Source of the DNA: Centroberyx gerrardi
Lineage: Eukaryota > Chordata > Actinopteri > Beryciformes > Berycidae
Direction of reading: 5' to 3'
DNA: 64,000 bases
Assembly: GCF_048128805.1 (NCBI RefSeq)
Contig: NC_136003.1
Location: forward strand, 29,565,565-29,629,564
Shown: piece by piece, positions 48,401-58,835 of the stretch
How positions within the stretch are numbered: position 1 is the first letter of the stretch
Layout of the letters: each line of letters begins with the position of its first letter
Made by a program: the position numbers and the translations under genes
The notes under the pieces: generated by a model
Told to the model about the DNA's origin: nothing
What the model saw: only the letters and a program-made list of their open reading frames with translations
Database searches by the model: none

Positions 48401-50818
48401 AACTGGATCAACGTAAACTGACAAACTGTGAATCCATTCACAGTGAGAAGAGGAGTCTGACTTTACTTTGTTTCTGCACTTTATTTTGTCATTTCTAATG
48501 TTTCCAGTTAAAATAATCCAGTTTGAACTCTGTCCTCTCTCCTTTTAGAATCACATGGAAAAGATCTCAGCTGACAATGTTCTCTTTTCTAAAGAGGAAC
48601 TCAGGAACTTTTACTCTGAGTTCATTTTAAATGAGACACTTTTTACTTTTACCTCAGTAGAGTTTTACACCAGTTACTGCTACTTAAAGTAACAGTACTT
48701 CTACTTGAACAGGACATTTTAGTACTCTTTCCACCACTGGCTGTAACCAGTAAACTGTCAAACACAGTAAACAGACAGTGGACCTATAGGTTGCACCTAA
48801 TGATGAGTTCCCTCCTAGTTTGCTGCCTCTCCAGGACGCTCCATGTGTTCCTGTATTAATCTACACTCAAGGCATGATGGGAAATCATTGAGTGAGGAAT
48901 GCGCCTTTAACACCACTCGGTGCATCCTGGATATGAGCGACAGGACACAGCGGCCCGTCAGACTCACACAGGAAGCGAGCCTGACCCCACGCCGGGTGTC
49001 ACATGTCCCTGCTCAGTTTCCACTGCACCCTGCTGCTGCTCAATAATGAAACAGGCCAGGCAGGATCTGCACCTGGATCAGAACCAGGAGAGGAGTCCGT
49101 ACAGTATGGACCCGGTCTGGGGGGGACAGATGTCTTGGGTCCTTACAGTAACAAACCCCAAGAGGACATGAAGCCTTTATTCTTGGAAGTCTGTTTTAGA
49201 TTTGTAAATGACTGCTGCTTCCAAACCAACAAGTACATCTGCATCTTTTATTACATTTTTATATAAATATACAAGTATTTGTCTAAAGGCTTATTTGAAA
49301 ATCCTGCAGCGCTAACACAAGATTACGGAAGCCCATTGAGGACATTTATTCATACATTTTATTTATGCCATTTTCCCGAGTTAATTTTCTTTGTTTTCTG
49401 GAGATAACATTATAATTTTCTCATTATCTCGAGATAAAGTAATGGGCATAGAGTAATGATCTTGTCATCTCGAGAAAACAAACGCTTTCTTTCCCCCGAG
49501 ATAATGAATTAATTTTTATCGTTCCTTGAGATTTCCAACTGCAGTGCATGATGACCTGCTGACTCAACATTTGGGTTTTGAATAACATGCTTTCCTTTAG
49601 GATGTTAGCTCCAAGCAGAAAATTATGAATTATTATGAATATTATTATCTTATTATTTTGAGAAAACAATTATTCTTAATCCCAAGATAATGAGAAAATT
49701 ATCTTGAGATTTTGGGGACATTTTTTTATAATTTTCTCATTATCTCGGGAAAGCAAAATGTGTTGCCTCGAGATAATGACATAAATAAATTGATATCTTG
49801 AGAAAACAAAGAAAATGTACTTGTTATAACGGGAAAACGCTGTAAATAAAATACATAAAACATACTGTATGTCCTCAATGGGCTTCCGTACAAAATAGCT
49901 GCAGTATTGAGGAATTTCCACAGTGGATTTTCCTTGTATGGGATTAAGAGATCAGGCTGGTCACACCTGGGATTAGATGAAGCTGGGTGAACCTGATGGA
50001 CCTTAGGGTGACTTTGCAGCAGCAGTGAAGCAAACATCTAATAAAAGTGGGGATCTAAGGACTATAATGGCATCTAAACCTGAGCCTGATGGGAAACGTA
50101 GTGCTGCTGTTGGGTAATAAGAAAACTCCAGTATTGGTCATTTTCATGGTCACTGTTTGAATTAAAAGTTGACGTGCTCCTTTATGGACTGAGCACGTTT
50201 CATTGCATGGGAATCCATATGGAAGTAAGGTGTTTTTTTTTCTTGGTTTACCCTCTGGAGATACCAGGTTTCCCCCGGCAGCATGTAAGAAATAAAATGA
50301 ATATTGTGCTTTTTATATGAATAACACACTCTGTTCTTTGTTCTCAGAGTAGAGCGTCTTTTCTTCTCTTCGTACCATAATGATTTAATCAGTGCATGTA
50401 TGTGTGTACATGTACTATATATGGTTATGTGTGGTTTTGAGTGATTCTATAGGTGGACATGCAGTTAGAAGTCCGAACTGGTGGGTTGGTTTTGAGCCGA
50501 GTGGGTTTGGCTATGGGCCAAGATTTATAGTTTTGTTTACTTTAACCTATATAAGTGGATCCTCAACTCCTGTCTTGGTCACTTCTTTGTTGCTTGTCAG
50601 GAACACTGAACTGAACCATGCATGTCTGAATAAAGAATCCACAGAAGACTCTTGAACCTTGCTTATTCATTTTGACCCACAACGGGTGAACTAAAACTTT
50701 GCATTTACAAGCAGCAGCAGCAGCAGCAGGTGTGTTTGTTTACCTGTTGTTTGTCTCTGGCCGTCCTGCGGTCCAACATGGACTGACGCCGCCGGGCCTC
50801 CCAGTGCATCGCAGACAT
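42809..50818 (-). CDS. ccdc200: candidate ccdc200-like small gene (3 exons)
   Basis: Three exons read on the minus strand: 50744-50818 (within exon 50744-50833), 45676-45742 and 42809-42936. All have AG acceptors, GT donors and matching phases (0, then 1). The joined ORF has 89 codons plus TGA. It starts MSAMHWEARRRQSMLDRRTA, continues RDKQQLLQEYSESRSKAAES, and ends with CPNCQADLRPVPHSAKVP and a short tail. The HWEARRRQ-x2-LDRR block is, as I recall, near the N-terminus of human CCDC200 (formerly LINC00854), which lies antisense between TMEM106A and ARL4D. Function is unknown. The helix is basic and may be coiled. The last exon may differ, since its tail runs into a repeat. Gene existence about 0.6, symbol about 0.5. 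Confidence 0.55.
43256..43500 (+). mobile_element. dispersed repeat (AATAAACTTTATTTGTATGGCAC)
   Basis: (AAT)n is followed by AAACTTTATTTGTATGGCAC and TTTACAAAGTGCTTTACA, then A-rich sequence including AAACTCAACAG-like text. Same family as 34723-35035. Confidence 0.65.
43836..43907 (-). tRNA. tRNA-Glu (anticodon TTC)
   Basis: On the minus strand TCCCATATGGTCTAGCGGTT begins a 72-nt cloverleaf. The acceptor pairs TCCCATA/TGTGGGA, the anticodon arm is CCTGG-TTTTCAC-CCAGG with TTC at 43874-43872, and the T arm is CCGGG-TTCAACT-CCCGG. The discriminator is A. Both internal Pol III boxes are present. No TTTT terminator occurs in the first ~50 nt downstream, so expression is less certain than for the serine gene. 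Confidence 0.88.
44288..44480. mobile_element. dispersed repeat (CCTCATATCTCCAAAATGTCA), copy 1
   Basis: Shares ordered blocks with 53230-53510: CTCATCTCCACAATGTCA, CAGGAACTAA.AAAA, AGGAACATG, GTGAAAACATGAA.ATCA, GGAGTTA..AGGTTTTCACA. No ORF. Confidence 0.6.
45025..45412 (+). repeat. cluster of (TG)n microsatellites
   Basis: TG runs at 45025-45069, 45183-45231 and 45379-45412, with further runs at 44141-44179 and 44926-44948 (CA). Confidence 0.95.
45676..45742 (-). CDS. ccdc200: candidate ccdc200 middle exon
   Basis: A 67-nt exon following a strong pyrimidine tract (CCCTCTCTTCCCACAG) and ending ACAG|GTATCAG. It encodes LLQEYSESRSKAAESNTTQE and QT, with one base left over. The entry phase fits the end of 50744-50833. 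Confidence 0.55.
45853..46244. mobile_element. inverted-repeat MITE (TTAAAGGAATAGTTTGGTA ends)
   Basis: TAAAGGAATAGTTTGGTATT at the left is mirrored by AATACCCAACTATTCCTTTA at the right, and CCATCATGATCC by GGATCATGATGG. It sits 110 bp from the candidate antisense exon. Confidence 0.85.
46314..46373 (+). repeat. (TTTTC)n pentanucleotide repeat
   Basis: About 12 units of CTTTT. Confidence 0.95.
46593..47148 (-). mobile_element. 556-bp DNA transposon with Myb/SANT fragment, family B copy 2
   Basis: Ends GGCCACATCCACACTAATAC and GTATTAGTGTGGATGTGGCC are flanked by CCA on both sides. The minus strand carries a 142-codon ORF (46622-47050) including FAWTDDEVELLLKVTHEYKA, a Myb/SANT-like trihelix start. 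The rest reads through the terminal repeat and is not transposase. No nuclease domain is present, so the element is non-autonomous. Confidence 0.85.
48239..48741. mobile_element. GGGTGGAAGTAACTAA element
   Basis: AGGGTGGAAGTAACTAATTT at the left and AGTACTCTTTCCACCACTGG at the right are roughly inverted. ACTTTTACTTAAGTA words are typical of this common teleost repeat. No ORF. Confidence 0.65.
49324..49890. mobile_element. TACGGAAGCCCATTGAGGACAT-ended element with TCTCGAGA motifs
   Basis: TACGGAAGCCCATTGAGGAC at the left is mirrored exactly by GTCCTCAATGGGCTTCCGTA at the right. The interior repeats TTCTCATTATCTCGAGATAA and its complement many times. No ORF. Confidence 0.85.
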
Positions 50819-50833
50819 CCTGATGTCCCGCAG
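50744..50833 (-). CDS. ccdc200: candidate ccdc200 first coding exon (HWEARRRQ motif)
   Basis: A 90-nt exon between TCCCCAG and GTAAAC on the minus strand. All 30 codons are open (LRDIR before the first Met, then MSAMHWEARRRQSMLDRR). Codon use favours C/G at third positions, unlike the AT-rich flanks. The ATG is at 50818-50816. The 15 nt before it would be leader. Confidence 0.65.
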
Positions 50834-50896
50834 CTGGGGACACGCATACAGAACCAGTAGGGATGGGACAATGTGTCAAAATTCAATATATCGCAA

Positions 50897-51245
50897 TACA
50901 AACACTGCAAAAAAATGACCAGTGATTTTATCTTGTTTCCAGACCTATCAAGCTTATTTCATGATATTTGTAGTCAAATTCTCTCACTGCACTGGCAGAT
51001 AATCTTGTTCTGTTTTCAATAAATTTCACTTGATTCATGCCAATATGACTTCTTTCAAGAAATCATCATAAAACCATGAAGAAAATCTGGAAATAAGAAA
51101 CTTTCTCCAAGACAATTTCACTTTTACCAAGAAAATGTCGTGAAACAAGTTGCGTTCTCCTGAAACAAGTCAGATTTGTTCTATTAATCTATTCTGCTCT
51201 ATTACCCCAACAGAAAGAAAGCCTTGTTTTTAATCAGAGTAGCCT
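50897..51245. mobile_element. ACTGCAAAAAA..TCTTGTTTC dispersed repeat
   Basis: AACACTGCAAAAAAATGACC and TTATCTTGTTTCCAGACCTA are words of a common fish repeat; GAAACAAG/CTTGTTTC alternate through it. Ends uncertain. Confidence 0.45.
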
Positions 51246-51299
51246 TTCATATAATCTGGCTCAGGAGGACACACACACACACACACCATCCTTCAGAGA

Positions 51300-51381
51300 G
51301 CTGTGATGGCCGAGTGGTTAAGGCGTTGGACTTGAAATCCAATGGGGATTCCCCGCGCAGGTTCAAACCCTGCTCACAGCG
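51300..51381 (+). tRNA. tRNA-Ser (anticodon TGA)
   Basis: An 82-nt type II tRNA with a long variable arm. The acceptor pairs GCTGTGA/TCACAGC, the anticodon arm is TTGGA-CTTGAAA-TCCAA with TGA at 51333-51335, the variable arm is TGGGGATTCCCCG, and the T arm is CAGGG-TTCAAAC-CCTGC-like. The A box TGGCCGAGTGG and B box GGTTCAAACCC are intact. A TTTT terminator follows at about 51397. Confidence 0.95.
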
Positions 51382-52335
51382 ATGAGACCTGAACTGTTTT
51401 AATGTTCCTAATCCTCATAGGCATAAAAAAACCTGCAGATTCTGTGGATGTTGCATCTCCTGTGCTTCAGACTCCAGCAGTGCAGATACAGTCTATAGGC
51501 TTCTTACAGTGTGTCCTTCCGGTTTATTCTACCTCGTAATGGATAACAGAAAGTGCTTAAAGTGAAGTTTCTTCTTTATGATCCTGTGTGGCTCAATAGG
51601 AGAAACACAGCAGCACTAATATCAGCAGGTTATGGGTTTGTTTCTGCTCAGGGCCGCTCATGCATGCAGTCATGGTGCTGAACGTTGACAGAAACAAACA
51701 ACAAATGCTGCATTTTTTATATTTAATTTGGAGTTAAAGGGGCTAGAGGGCAGCTGACTGAGTAAACGGTGTTGCAAGAGCAGAACGCAGGATTTCCTTC
51801 GTAGTCGACATACGATGCTTTGTCCTGAGTGTCTGGATGTGCGAGCTGTTTCCTGTCTGTCAGAGCGCCGCCAGGTGAAATGCATCTTGGGACTGATCCA
51901 ACAAGCAGGCTACCTGACACTCCTCTGACCCCCTATCACTGCCACCGCTGATTCTGATTACTGTTCTCTTTCCCATATTACAGCAGCGTGGCACAAACTG
52001 AAACAATCACTGTTAATTGCTATGATGATTTTTTATAAATTTTTTGTTAATATATTTGAGTAAGATGCATAACGTTCATCTTTAAAGTTTGTAACTCCAA
52101 CTGAAATCCCTTATCACTGTTATACACTATTCCAGTTAAAGATGTTTTTGTTGTCACATTTGGATAAAACACCTGAACTGATGTGATCCATTCCAGTGAA
52201 AAATCATCACATGAATAAACTGATGACTGAAAATACTAATTGACGGCTCTTGTGCAGCAGGCTGACATTACAGATTAATACACAGATTGTCTGAGAAAAT
52301 GATGAGCAAGCAAAAAAATGAAGTGTGTTACTCAC

Positions 52336-52457
52336 ATCAGTTCGTCCCTGGAGAACAGAAACCTGCAGCAGCCTGAGTGGAAGGTTGAGAGGTACTGTTC
52401 TCTGTTTACCTCCCTCTCTCTCTCTCTCTCTCTCTCTCCCTCTCTCTCTCTCTCTCT

Positions 52458-52537
<80 letters not shown>

Positions 52538-52582
52538 TTGTTAAACAGAGTTTCCAGGCAACATAATGCTCTCCAGGGTTGC
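52336..52582 (-). other. possible 5' leader exons of the antisense gene
   Basis: Minus strand 52537-52582 has the acceptor CCTGTTTTCTCTTACAAAG and donor GTGAGAG. 52336-52362 has CTGCAG and GTGAGT. Both have good splice borders and are on the right side and strand to be leader exons of the ccdc200-like gene. They are weak calls without transcripts. Confidence 0.25.
52411..52535 (+). repeat. (TC)n microsatellite
   Basis: About 125 bp of TC with a CCCCCC interruption. A (TG)n run lies close by at 52666-52709. Confidence 0.95.
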
Positions 52583-52664
52583 CTTTGTAAGAGAAAACAG
52601 GAAGGTGAGGTAGATAAATCGTTGCTCACCACCTCCTGTGGCTCACTAACAATGCTCCCAGCTC

Positions 52665-52710
<46 letters not shown>

Positions 52711-53229
52711 CCGCTTAGCCATACAATGACTAATGAACACCAAGCAGAACAAGCCACCATATAGTAAAACTGAGCTAATAACTTACTGACCTTACTGTGA
52801 AACCACACACTTTTGTTTGTTTTTTTTAGCTCTAAACATACAGTATATATATATCAATCCAGGTCATAATCAGAGCATTTCTGAGCAAATGTGTTCGTTT
52901 TGGTATTTCAGGCTCATTTTCGGGCCTCATTCTGCCCCTTTTAGATTAAAATCTACAATGAATAGAGTCCTGCAGTCAAGAAAAAACTGTTCGTTTATAC
53001 TGTTTTTACATAGATCAAGACCCAAAGCTGTGCAGCTAGTATGAGTAAGAGGGGAAGAGATGATAAAATGATGCTGCCGTTTCAAAAAAGTTTGATTTTT
53101 GAGCGTGTGCTTTCCCCTATCAACACATACTAGGTTAAAATCTCTGATCTACATTAAAAGATGTAGATCAGAGAGTTATGTGTCCAAAATACCATCAGAC
53201 TCCACTTCCCCGGTCAGAGGAGTCGTATC

Positions 53230-53510
53230 ATATTGTCACTGTCCGGTGAAAAAACTCCTCATCTCCACAATGTCAGGTTTCCAGGAACTAAGAAAAACTG
53301 CCTTGTTTTTAGCTTCATGGTAATTATAATTATATATCATAACGTTATCCAGTGGGGTTTTGAAAGAGTTTCATGAGCACAAAATGTTGGAGAACTTTCT
53401 CAGCTCACAGAGGAACATGTGAGCTCAAGTGAAGTCAAACCATGAAAATCACATTCATCCATCATAAACCGGAGTTACAAGGTTTTCACATGACAATAGT
53501 GAATTTAGTA
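53230..53510. mobile_element. dispersed repeat, copy 2 (see 44288-44480)
   Basis: AACTCCTCATCTCCACAATG, CCAGGAACTAAGAAAA, GGAACATGTGAGCTCAAGTG and GGAGTTACAAGGTTTTCACA follow the same order as at 44288. A CTTTATTT-type tail repeat follows at 53575-53640. Confidence 0.6.
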
Positions 53511-53640
53511 TTCATGGTACTATCTGGTACCGTGGAGAAAAGCTCAAACTGAAGACTTCATATTTAGTCAGGTCAAGGCAAATTTATTTGTATCGCACAT
53601 TTCATGCAAAAAGCAACACAATGTGCTTTACAAAGCCAAA

Positions 53641-54629
53641 GTAGGAGCAATACATGTATGAGAAAATAAATTAAAATAATAACATACATGTCATCTTCAT
53701 AAAAACATGCATGCATACACATGCACACATGCAGAGGACAATTTAAAGTGCATAGATTCAAGTAAAATCTATTTATTTATGTTTCATTATTATCCTTACC
53801 TACCTATTTTATATTTCTTTCTGTCTTTTTAATGTAATTTTAGGAGTTGATAATGTCATTTTACCTGACAAATTATGTATTTGTTGCATTTTATGTGAAG
53901 CACATTGAATTTGCCTTGTGTATGAAATGTGCTATCAATAAAGTTTCCCTTGCCTAAAACAACAGCAGGCATTTACAGTAAAAAAACCCAACATTAGTGC
54001 ATTGTGTAAAAAGACGTGTAAAGATGTTTTCAGTGTATTTTTAAAGGAAGTTGGAGCCTCTGATGTCAGCTGCTGTTCCTGCGTCAGACTGCAGGGGGCG
54101 CTGCTGGTCTGTCCAATAAGGAACCACCAGCCCGGCCGCGCTGCCCTGACATGACTGCTCTGGGATCAGTTTTATAAATTTGCCGCTGATGGATAAAGAC
54201 AGGGAAGAAGGCGGGAAGGCTGATCCCTAATCAGCCTGAATGACCTTTCTTATTCTTCTCACCAAGAGATATAGTTTCTGATTCTGTTTCTGACATTTTA
54301 GTTAGAGAGGATTATTACACACGAAGGCTGGTCTCATTCTCATTTACGTCCCCAGAGACACCCGTGTTTCCTAAACTATGGACTGGGACCAGAAAAAAGG
54401 TCACAGGTCTGAATCTAATGGGTTAAAGGTCACAGGTTTCATCTCCTCAACAGCCAGAACATCCAGCAAAATGTCCCTGAGAAAAAACACCTGACGAGCG
54501 TCTTCTTATCATCGCAGCTGAACGCCCCAAAATGGAAATCTAAATGTCTGTTCTATCTGCTTTGATTCTGTGACGCTCCGGAGCAGAAAACCCCCTGTGG
54601 GCCGCTATCAGAAAACTGCTGGGTGGGGA

Positions 54630-54688
<59 letters not shown>

Positions 54689-54764
54689 ACACTTGTCCAG
54701 CTTGCTGATGTGACAAGACATTTTCCCACTCTGCAAAACCCCAGTGAGTTTTCAATCTAGCTCC

Positions 54765-54795
<31 letters not shown>

Positions 54796-54946
54796 CCACA
54801 TCTTTTTTTCTGCTGGTCACACCTGACACAGTTGATGACAGGCTTTAGATTTGCAGCACACCATACTCTCTCTCTCTCTCTCACTCTTTCTTTTTCTTTC
54901 TCCCTCTCTCTCTCTGTCATGCAGCCACACACTGGACACATACCCC

Positions 54947-54998
<52 letters not shown>

Positions 54999-55300
54999 GA
55001 AACAGTTGCTGCTGTGTTCTCTGCAGCTTCCATGATGCTGGTGGCCACTCGACTAAATAATCTCCACATCAGCGTCACTGTATTCAAATCAGTCTGCTGT
55101 TGGTCTGGTTTCCACTTCAGGGACAAACAGGAATAAAGCCTCAGCTTCATTTCCCTCAGACAATTTTAATAAAATCATGTCTGCCTTTCCATTATCTCGA
55201 TTTCGATTTGATATTGTCTTGTGCTGCGGCAAATCCTGACAAACTTCCACATGTAACCACACAGCACAGAACAGGAAACTTTCCCCCTATACTGCCTGAT
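53641..55300. other. intergenic DNA, microsatellites, no gene seen
   Basis: Contains a degenerate repeat (53760-53960), (AG)n at 54637-54690, (TG)n at 54771-54796 and (CA)n at 54952-54993. No exon recognised on either strand. Confidence 0.55.
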
Positions 55301-55307
55301 TAAAAGA

Positions 55308-55575
55308 AGGGCTGCAACTAATGATTATTTTCATTATCGATTAATTAAAGAGGCCAAAGTGATTCTTAAAATTGTTTACTCAGTCTGACCAGCAGCCAAA
55401 AAAAACCAAAGTATTAGTTAATTTTATAATGATATGAAACGGAGAAAAGCATTTGTGAAGCTGTAACCAGCAAATGTTTGGTATTTTTACTTGATAAATA
55501 ACTAAAACGATTATCAAAATTATTAATTTTCTGTCAATCGACTAATCGATTAATCGACTAATCGTTTCAGCACCC
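55308..55575. mobile_element. GGGCTGCAACTAATGATT repeat, uninterrupted copy
   Basis: GGCTGCAACTAATGATTATT at the left and GACTAATCGTTTCAGCACCC at the right. It is homologous throughout to the two halves flanking the transposon at 21322-21943. It shows the unoccupied site as GTTTACTCAGTCTGACC. Confidence 0.8.
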
Positions 55576-56576
55576 ATTAAGAGCGACAGCAGACAAAAAA
55601 GCTGTAAAACGTTCCTGGAACAGTCAGCCAGCCTGGCTCCAGTCAGACAGTCAGCAGGTCATCACTTGTCACACACACACACACACCCCCAGCACACACA
55701 CACACACACATACATACATTTGCACACACACACACACCCATGTCGTTATCATAATGAGTGGCGGCGTTCAAGGAAAGAATGACACAGCCCATCACCATGC
55801 AAATCACCAGCTGACGGCCGGACCGACCCGTGATGACCTGCTGGACTTCATGTCTATACTTACGCTTTTAACTTTTAATGATACTACAAGTATACTTAAA
55901 CTACTGTAACTTGTATACTTAAAGTATACAGATATAAACTTAAATGGACCATTTCAGCCCCGTCAAGTACACTGGTAGTGTACTTTGAGTTAACTTTAAG
56001 TCTAGCCTAGTCCCATAGATAAGTATACTTACAAGTACATTTAAAGTTGCCAAATGGTAGTTTACTTTTTATACTTAAGTATACTTTAAAAAGTAAACTT
56101 AGACCCTTACTTTTTCATAGGGATATTGCTGCTGCATGGTGATGTTGATGTTGTTTCTTATTTGGGTCGTGAACTGAAAAGGTTTCAGGACCCTGGTCTG
56201 GAAATGACTCTGGACCAAACAGAGAGTTGATTCTGACTTTAGTATTTGACCTAAAATACTGAGTGTTGTGCAAATCTCTGAATGACAGACAGCCTCATGT
56301 TGTTTGAAGTGTTTTATTTTTCCTTTCACATTCTTGTCATTGTTGAAGATGAGCATGAAGCTCATGAAGGATTTGCATCCAAGCTGCTTGATCTGTGTCA
56401 AACCTGCTGTTTTCCACCCTGCTTCAAAATGGAGAATTTAAATGTTTGCACACTATTTATTATTTGTTTGTATTTTGACAAAACGACATATTCTCTTCAC
56501 ATTCTCTTCCAGGAAAGATTCTTTGTTTTTCATATTTTCTTTATTCAAAAACTCCAATTTAAATCTGATAAAGTCA

Positions 56577-56579
<3 letters not shown>

Positions 56580-56666
<87 letters not shown>
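56580..56666 (+). repeat. (TC)n(AC)n compound microsatellite
   Basis: About 24 TC units are followed by about 18 AC units. Confidence 0.95.
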
Positions 56667-56905
56667 CTACCACACGCTTGCCTTACTAAAAAGAACTAAT
56701 TCCATGATACTATGCGCAGAGCAAAATTTCATTACAGGAATATTATAGTGATACCATACAAGATAAAATAAAAATAAAAATAAAATAAAGATAAAAAAAT
56801 AAAAAATAAAATAAAACTACAATAAAGTCACTATAAACTCAGCATTGAGTAGGCTGCTGTATAGTATAGTAATATCGTGAATTTTCAGTTGGGTTTGTCA
56901 GTATT

Positions 56906-56939
<34 letters not shown>

Positions 56940-56943
<4 letters not shown>

Positions 56944-57158
56944 CCTCTCTACGTCACCAGCGGGGGGTTGGTTGTGTTTTTCACCGGCGCCGCTTCTCTT
57001 CAGCTTCAGTCTCCGTTGGAAAAGCAGAGAGAAGGAGGGAGAGAGAGAGAGAGACACACACTTCTATCGGGATTTTTAGTTTACAACTTGGATTTTACTC
57101 GGGATTTCTACGCGCCGAAATAATGCTGAGTGTTTTAGGAGTGTGGAAGCGCTGACAG
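56940..57158 (+). promoter_or_regulatory. arl4d: arl4d promoter-proximal region and non-coding exon 1
   Basis: A CpG-containing stretch (TACGTCACC CRE-like half site, CACCGGCGCCGC) lies just downstream of a (TC)n run. It leads to an exon end at 57158 (GCTGACAG|GTGAGA). An ATG at 57123 opens a short ORF closed within the exon. The acceptor of exon 2 is at 58011. The transcription start was not determined. Confidence 0.6.
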
Positions 57159-58011
57159 GTGAGATTATTTAGCCAAAAAAAATGGGTCTGTTTGACTTTT
57201 TTTTTTTGGTGGTTGGATACGCTCGTTTTAACTCGGCGACATCAGTAACGTCCGTTGAAGATTTCGCCGACAGCCAGGCTAAAAGAAATGGAAAATATAC
57301 TTTTTAACCAAATTGCAAACTTATCAGAAAGCATGCTAATGTGTTTTCGAATCGGTTAAGTTTTGTTCTTGTCGTTGCTGTGAATAATGTTTCTTTTGGC
57401 GTTAACGTAACTCATTTTAATATCGCAAACGGGACTCAGTTGCTTAGCTAGTTCGGTTCTAAAGTGCCTGTTTTTAGGTAACTAGCTAGTTAGCTAACGA
57501 TAGCTACCTAGCAAGAGCCAGAACTGGCGTTGCAGGATTTCTTTTCCTGCTTTTTCATCCTCGTCTTTCCAGTTCTGTACGGGATACACCTAGAAAAAAA
57601 CACAACACTAAACGCCACAGCTGCTCACAATGCCTGCCTTGCAATTACCATGGTTCACCATTCACTGTGCAATCGCAATCGGGACAAAAGCTTGCCAGCA
57701 GCTTTTTAACTGTTCAGCATGCTCTTTTACAGTCAAATTAGCCCCATTAACATTATGTTATGTCTCATGAATTTTCCCGTTTGTCCCATCTGTTTTTTTC
57801 TTTAAATCATTGTTTTGCTGTCCTTATAAAACTACTCAAGCTCAACATATAACCTTGATTTTTCTCATTCTTCTGTAATCTAATGGCATTTTTTTTGCCT
57901 TATGTGGCTGCACTACCAAGTCTCGGGCTAATTACTGACAGACCGGTGCCCTTGTTAAAATAGCTGACTCATGTTTTCCTCTTCTCTGTTTTTTTTTTTT
58001 CTCCTGTCCAG
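57159..58011 (+). other. arl4d intron 1
   Basis: GTGAGA to TCCTGTCCAG, 853 bp. It has GTTAGCTAGC-type repeats near 57480-57510 and nothing coding. Confidence 0.65.
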
Positions 58012-58075
58012 GTCCTCAGTGACTGCAGCCGGCTGTCTGTCCCCAGTAGTCTGCCTTTGAAGTGGAGCCAGAGGT

Positions 58076-58330
58076 GTGAACCGCTCTGCAGCCAAAGAGA
58101 CTCCCTTCCCTCCACCTCCACCTCCCAAGTCTCCGGTCACTTTGTTGGCTGCCAAGAACCCAGAAAGCAACAACGTTCAAGGACCTAGAATCAGGCTGAA
58201 AGCAGTTTCAGAAGGCGGGGAAAAGTCAAGGCAGCAGATTACAAAAACCAGGAAAACTCTCCAGTTTCAAAGGATCAAAAGAGGGAGTCTAAAGGAAGAT
58301 CCTGCCAAAGGAAAATATTTAGCCTTATAA
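58076..58330 (+). CDS. upstream ORF in arl4d leader (84 codons)
   Basis: An open frame in the 5' UTR part of arl4d exon 2 that ends 61 nt before the arl4d start and is in another frame. It begins [20 protein letters not shown] and is basic and Ser/Lys-rich. Its length suggests it could restrain arl4d translation. No family is recognised. It may be chance. Confidence 0.25.
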   Translation: MNRSAAKETPFPPPPPPKSPVTLLAAKNPESNNVQGPRIRLKAVSEGGEKSRQQITKTRKTLQFQRIKRGSLKEDPAKGKYLAL

Positions 58331-58391
58331 ATCGTTAGAAGGGGCTATTCCGCTACACCTTGACAAACAATATATACAGCAGCAACCAAAC

Positions 58392-58835
58392 ATGGGGAAC
58401 CAGTTAACAGAAATTGCCCCCAACACGCCCTTCCTCCCCAACTTCCAGTCCATGCACGTGGTGGTGATCGGTTTGGACTCTGCGGGGAAAACCTCCCTCC
58501 TCTATAGACTCAAGCTGCGGGAGTTTGTCGAGACGATCCCCACGAAAGGCTTCAACATGGAGCGGATCAAAGTGTCCATGGGGAACTCCAAAACCAACTC
58601 CACCACGTTCCAGGTGTGGGACGTCGGCGGGCAGGAGAAGCTGAGGCCCCTGTGGAAGTCGTACACCAGGCGGACGGACGGGCTGGTGTTCGTGGTGGAC
58701 GCGGCCGAGACGGAGCGCATGGAGGAGGCCAAGGTGGAGCTGCACCGGATCACCCGGTCGGCGGAGAACCAGGGGGTGCCGGTGCTGGTTTTGGCTAACA
58801 AACAGGACCTGGACGGAGCGATGTCGGCTTTAGAG
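58392..58835 (+). CDS. arl4d: arl4d coding exon 1 (GTPase G1-G4)
   Basis: 148 codons from the start Met through the NKQDL motif, ending MSALE at GAG|GTACTT. It contains the P-loop, both switches and the guanine-specificity motif. The exon also carries 380 nt of leader upstream. Confidence 0.95.

Larger units (their letters stand above)
47150..50690. other. intergenic or antisense-intron DNA, no exon recognised
   Basis: Holds (AGATT)n near 48144-48163 and two inverted-repeat elements (48239-48741, 49324-49890). A GC-richer stretch at 48830-49150 has short ORFs, but I found no splice-consistent coding sequence. Confidence 0.5.

Noticed and set aside
48830-49170. Coding exons in a GC-richer stretch
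   Set aside because: Three overlapping short ORFs in different frames, no splice signals in phase and no known motif.
51670-51920. Minus-strand ORFs of 65-71 codons (YVDYEGNPAFCSC)
   Set aside because: No splice-consistent partner and no recognisable family. They could be a further antisense exon but evidence is too thin.
54917-55150. Minus-strand 77-codon ORF beginning MKLRLYSC
   Set aside because: Its second half is a CA repeat; no donor at a sensible place.
58404-58801. Antisense ORFs of 99-113 codons over arl4d exon 1
   Set aside because: Shadow frames of a GC-rich GTPase exon.
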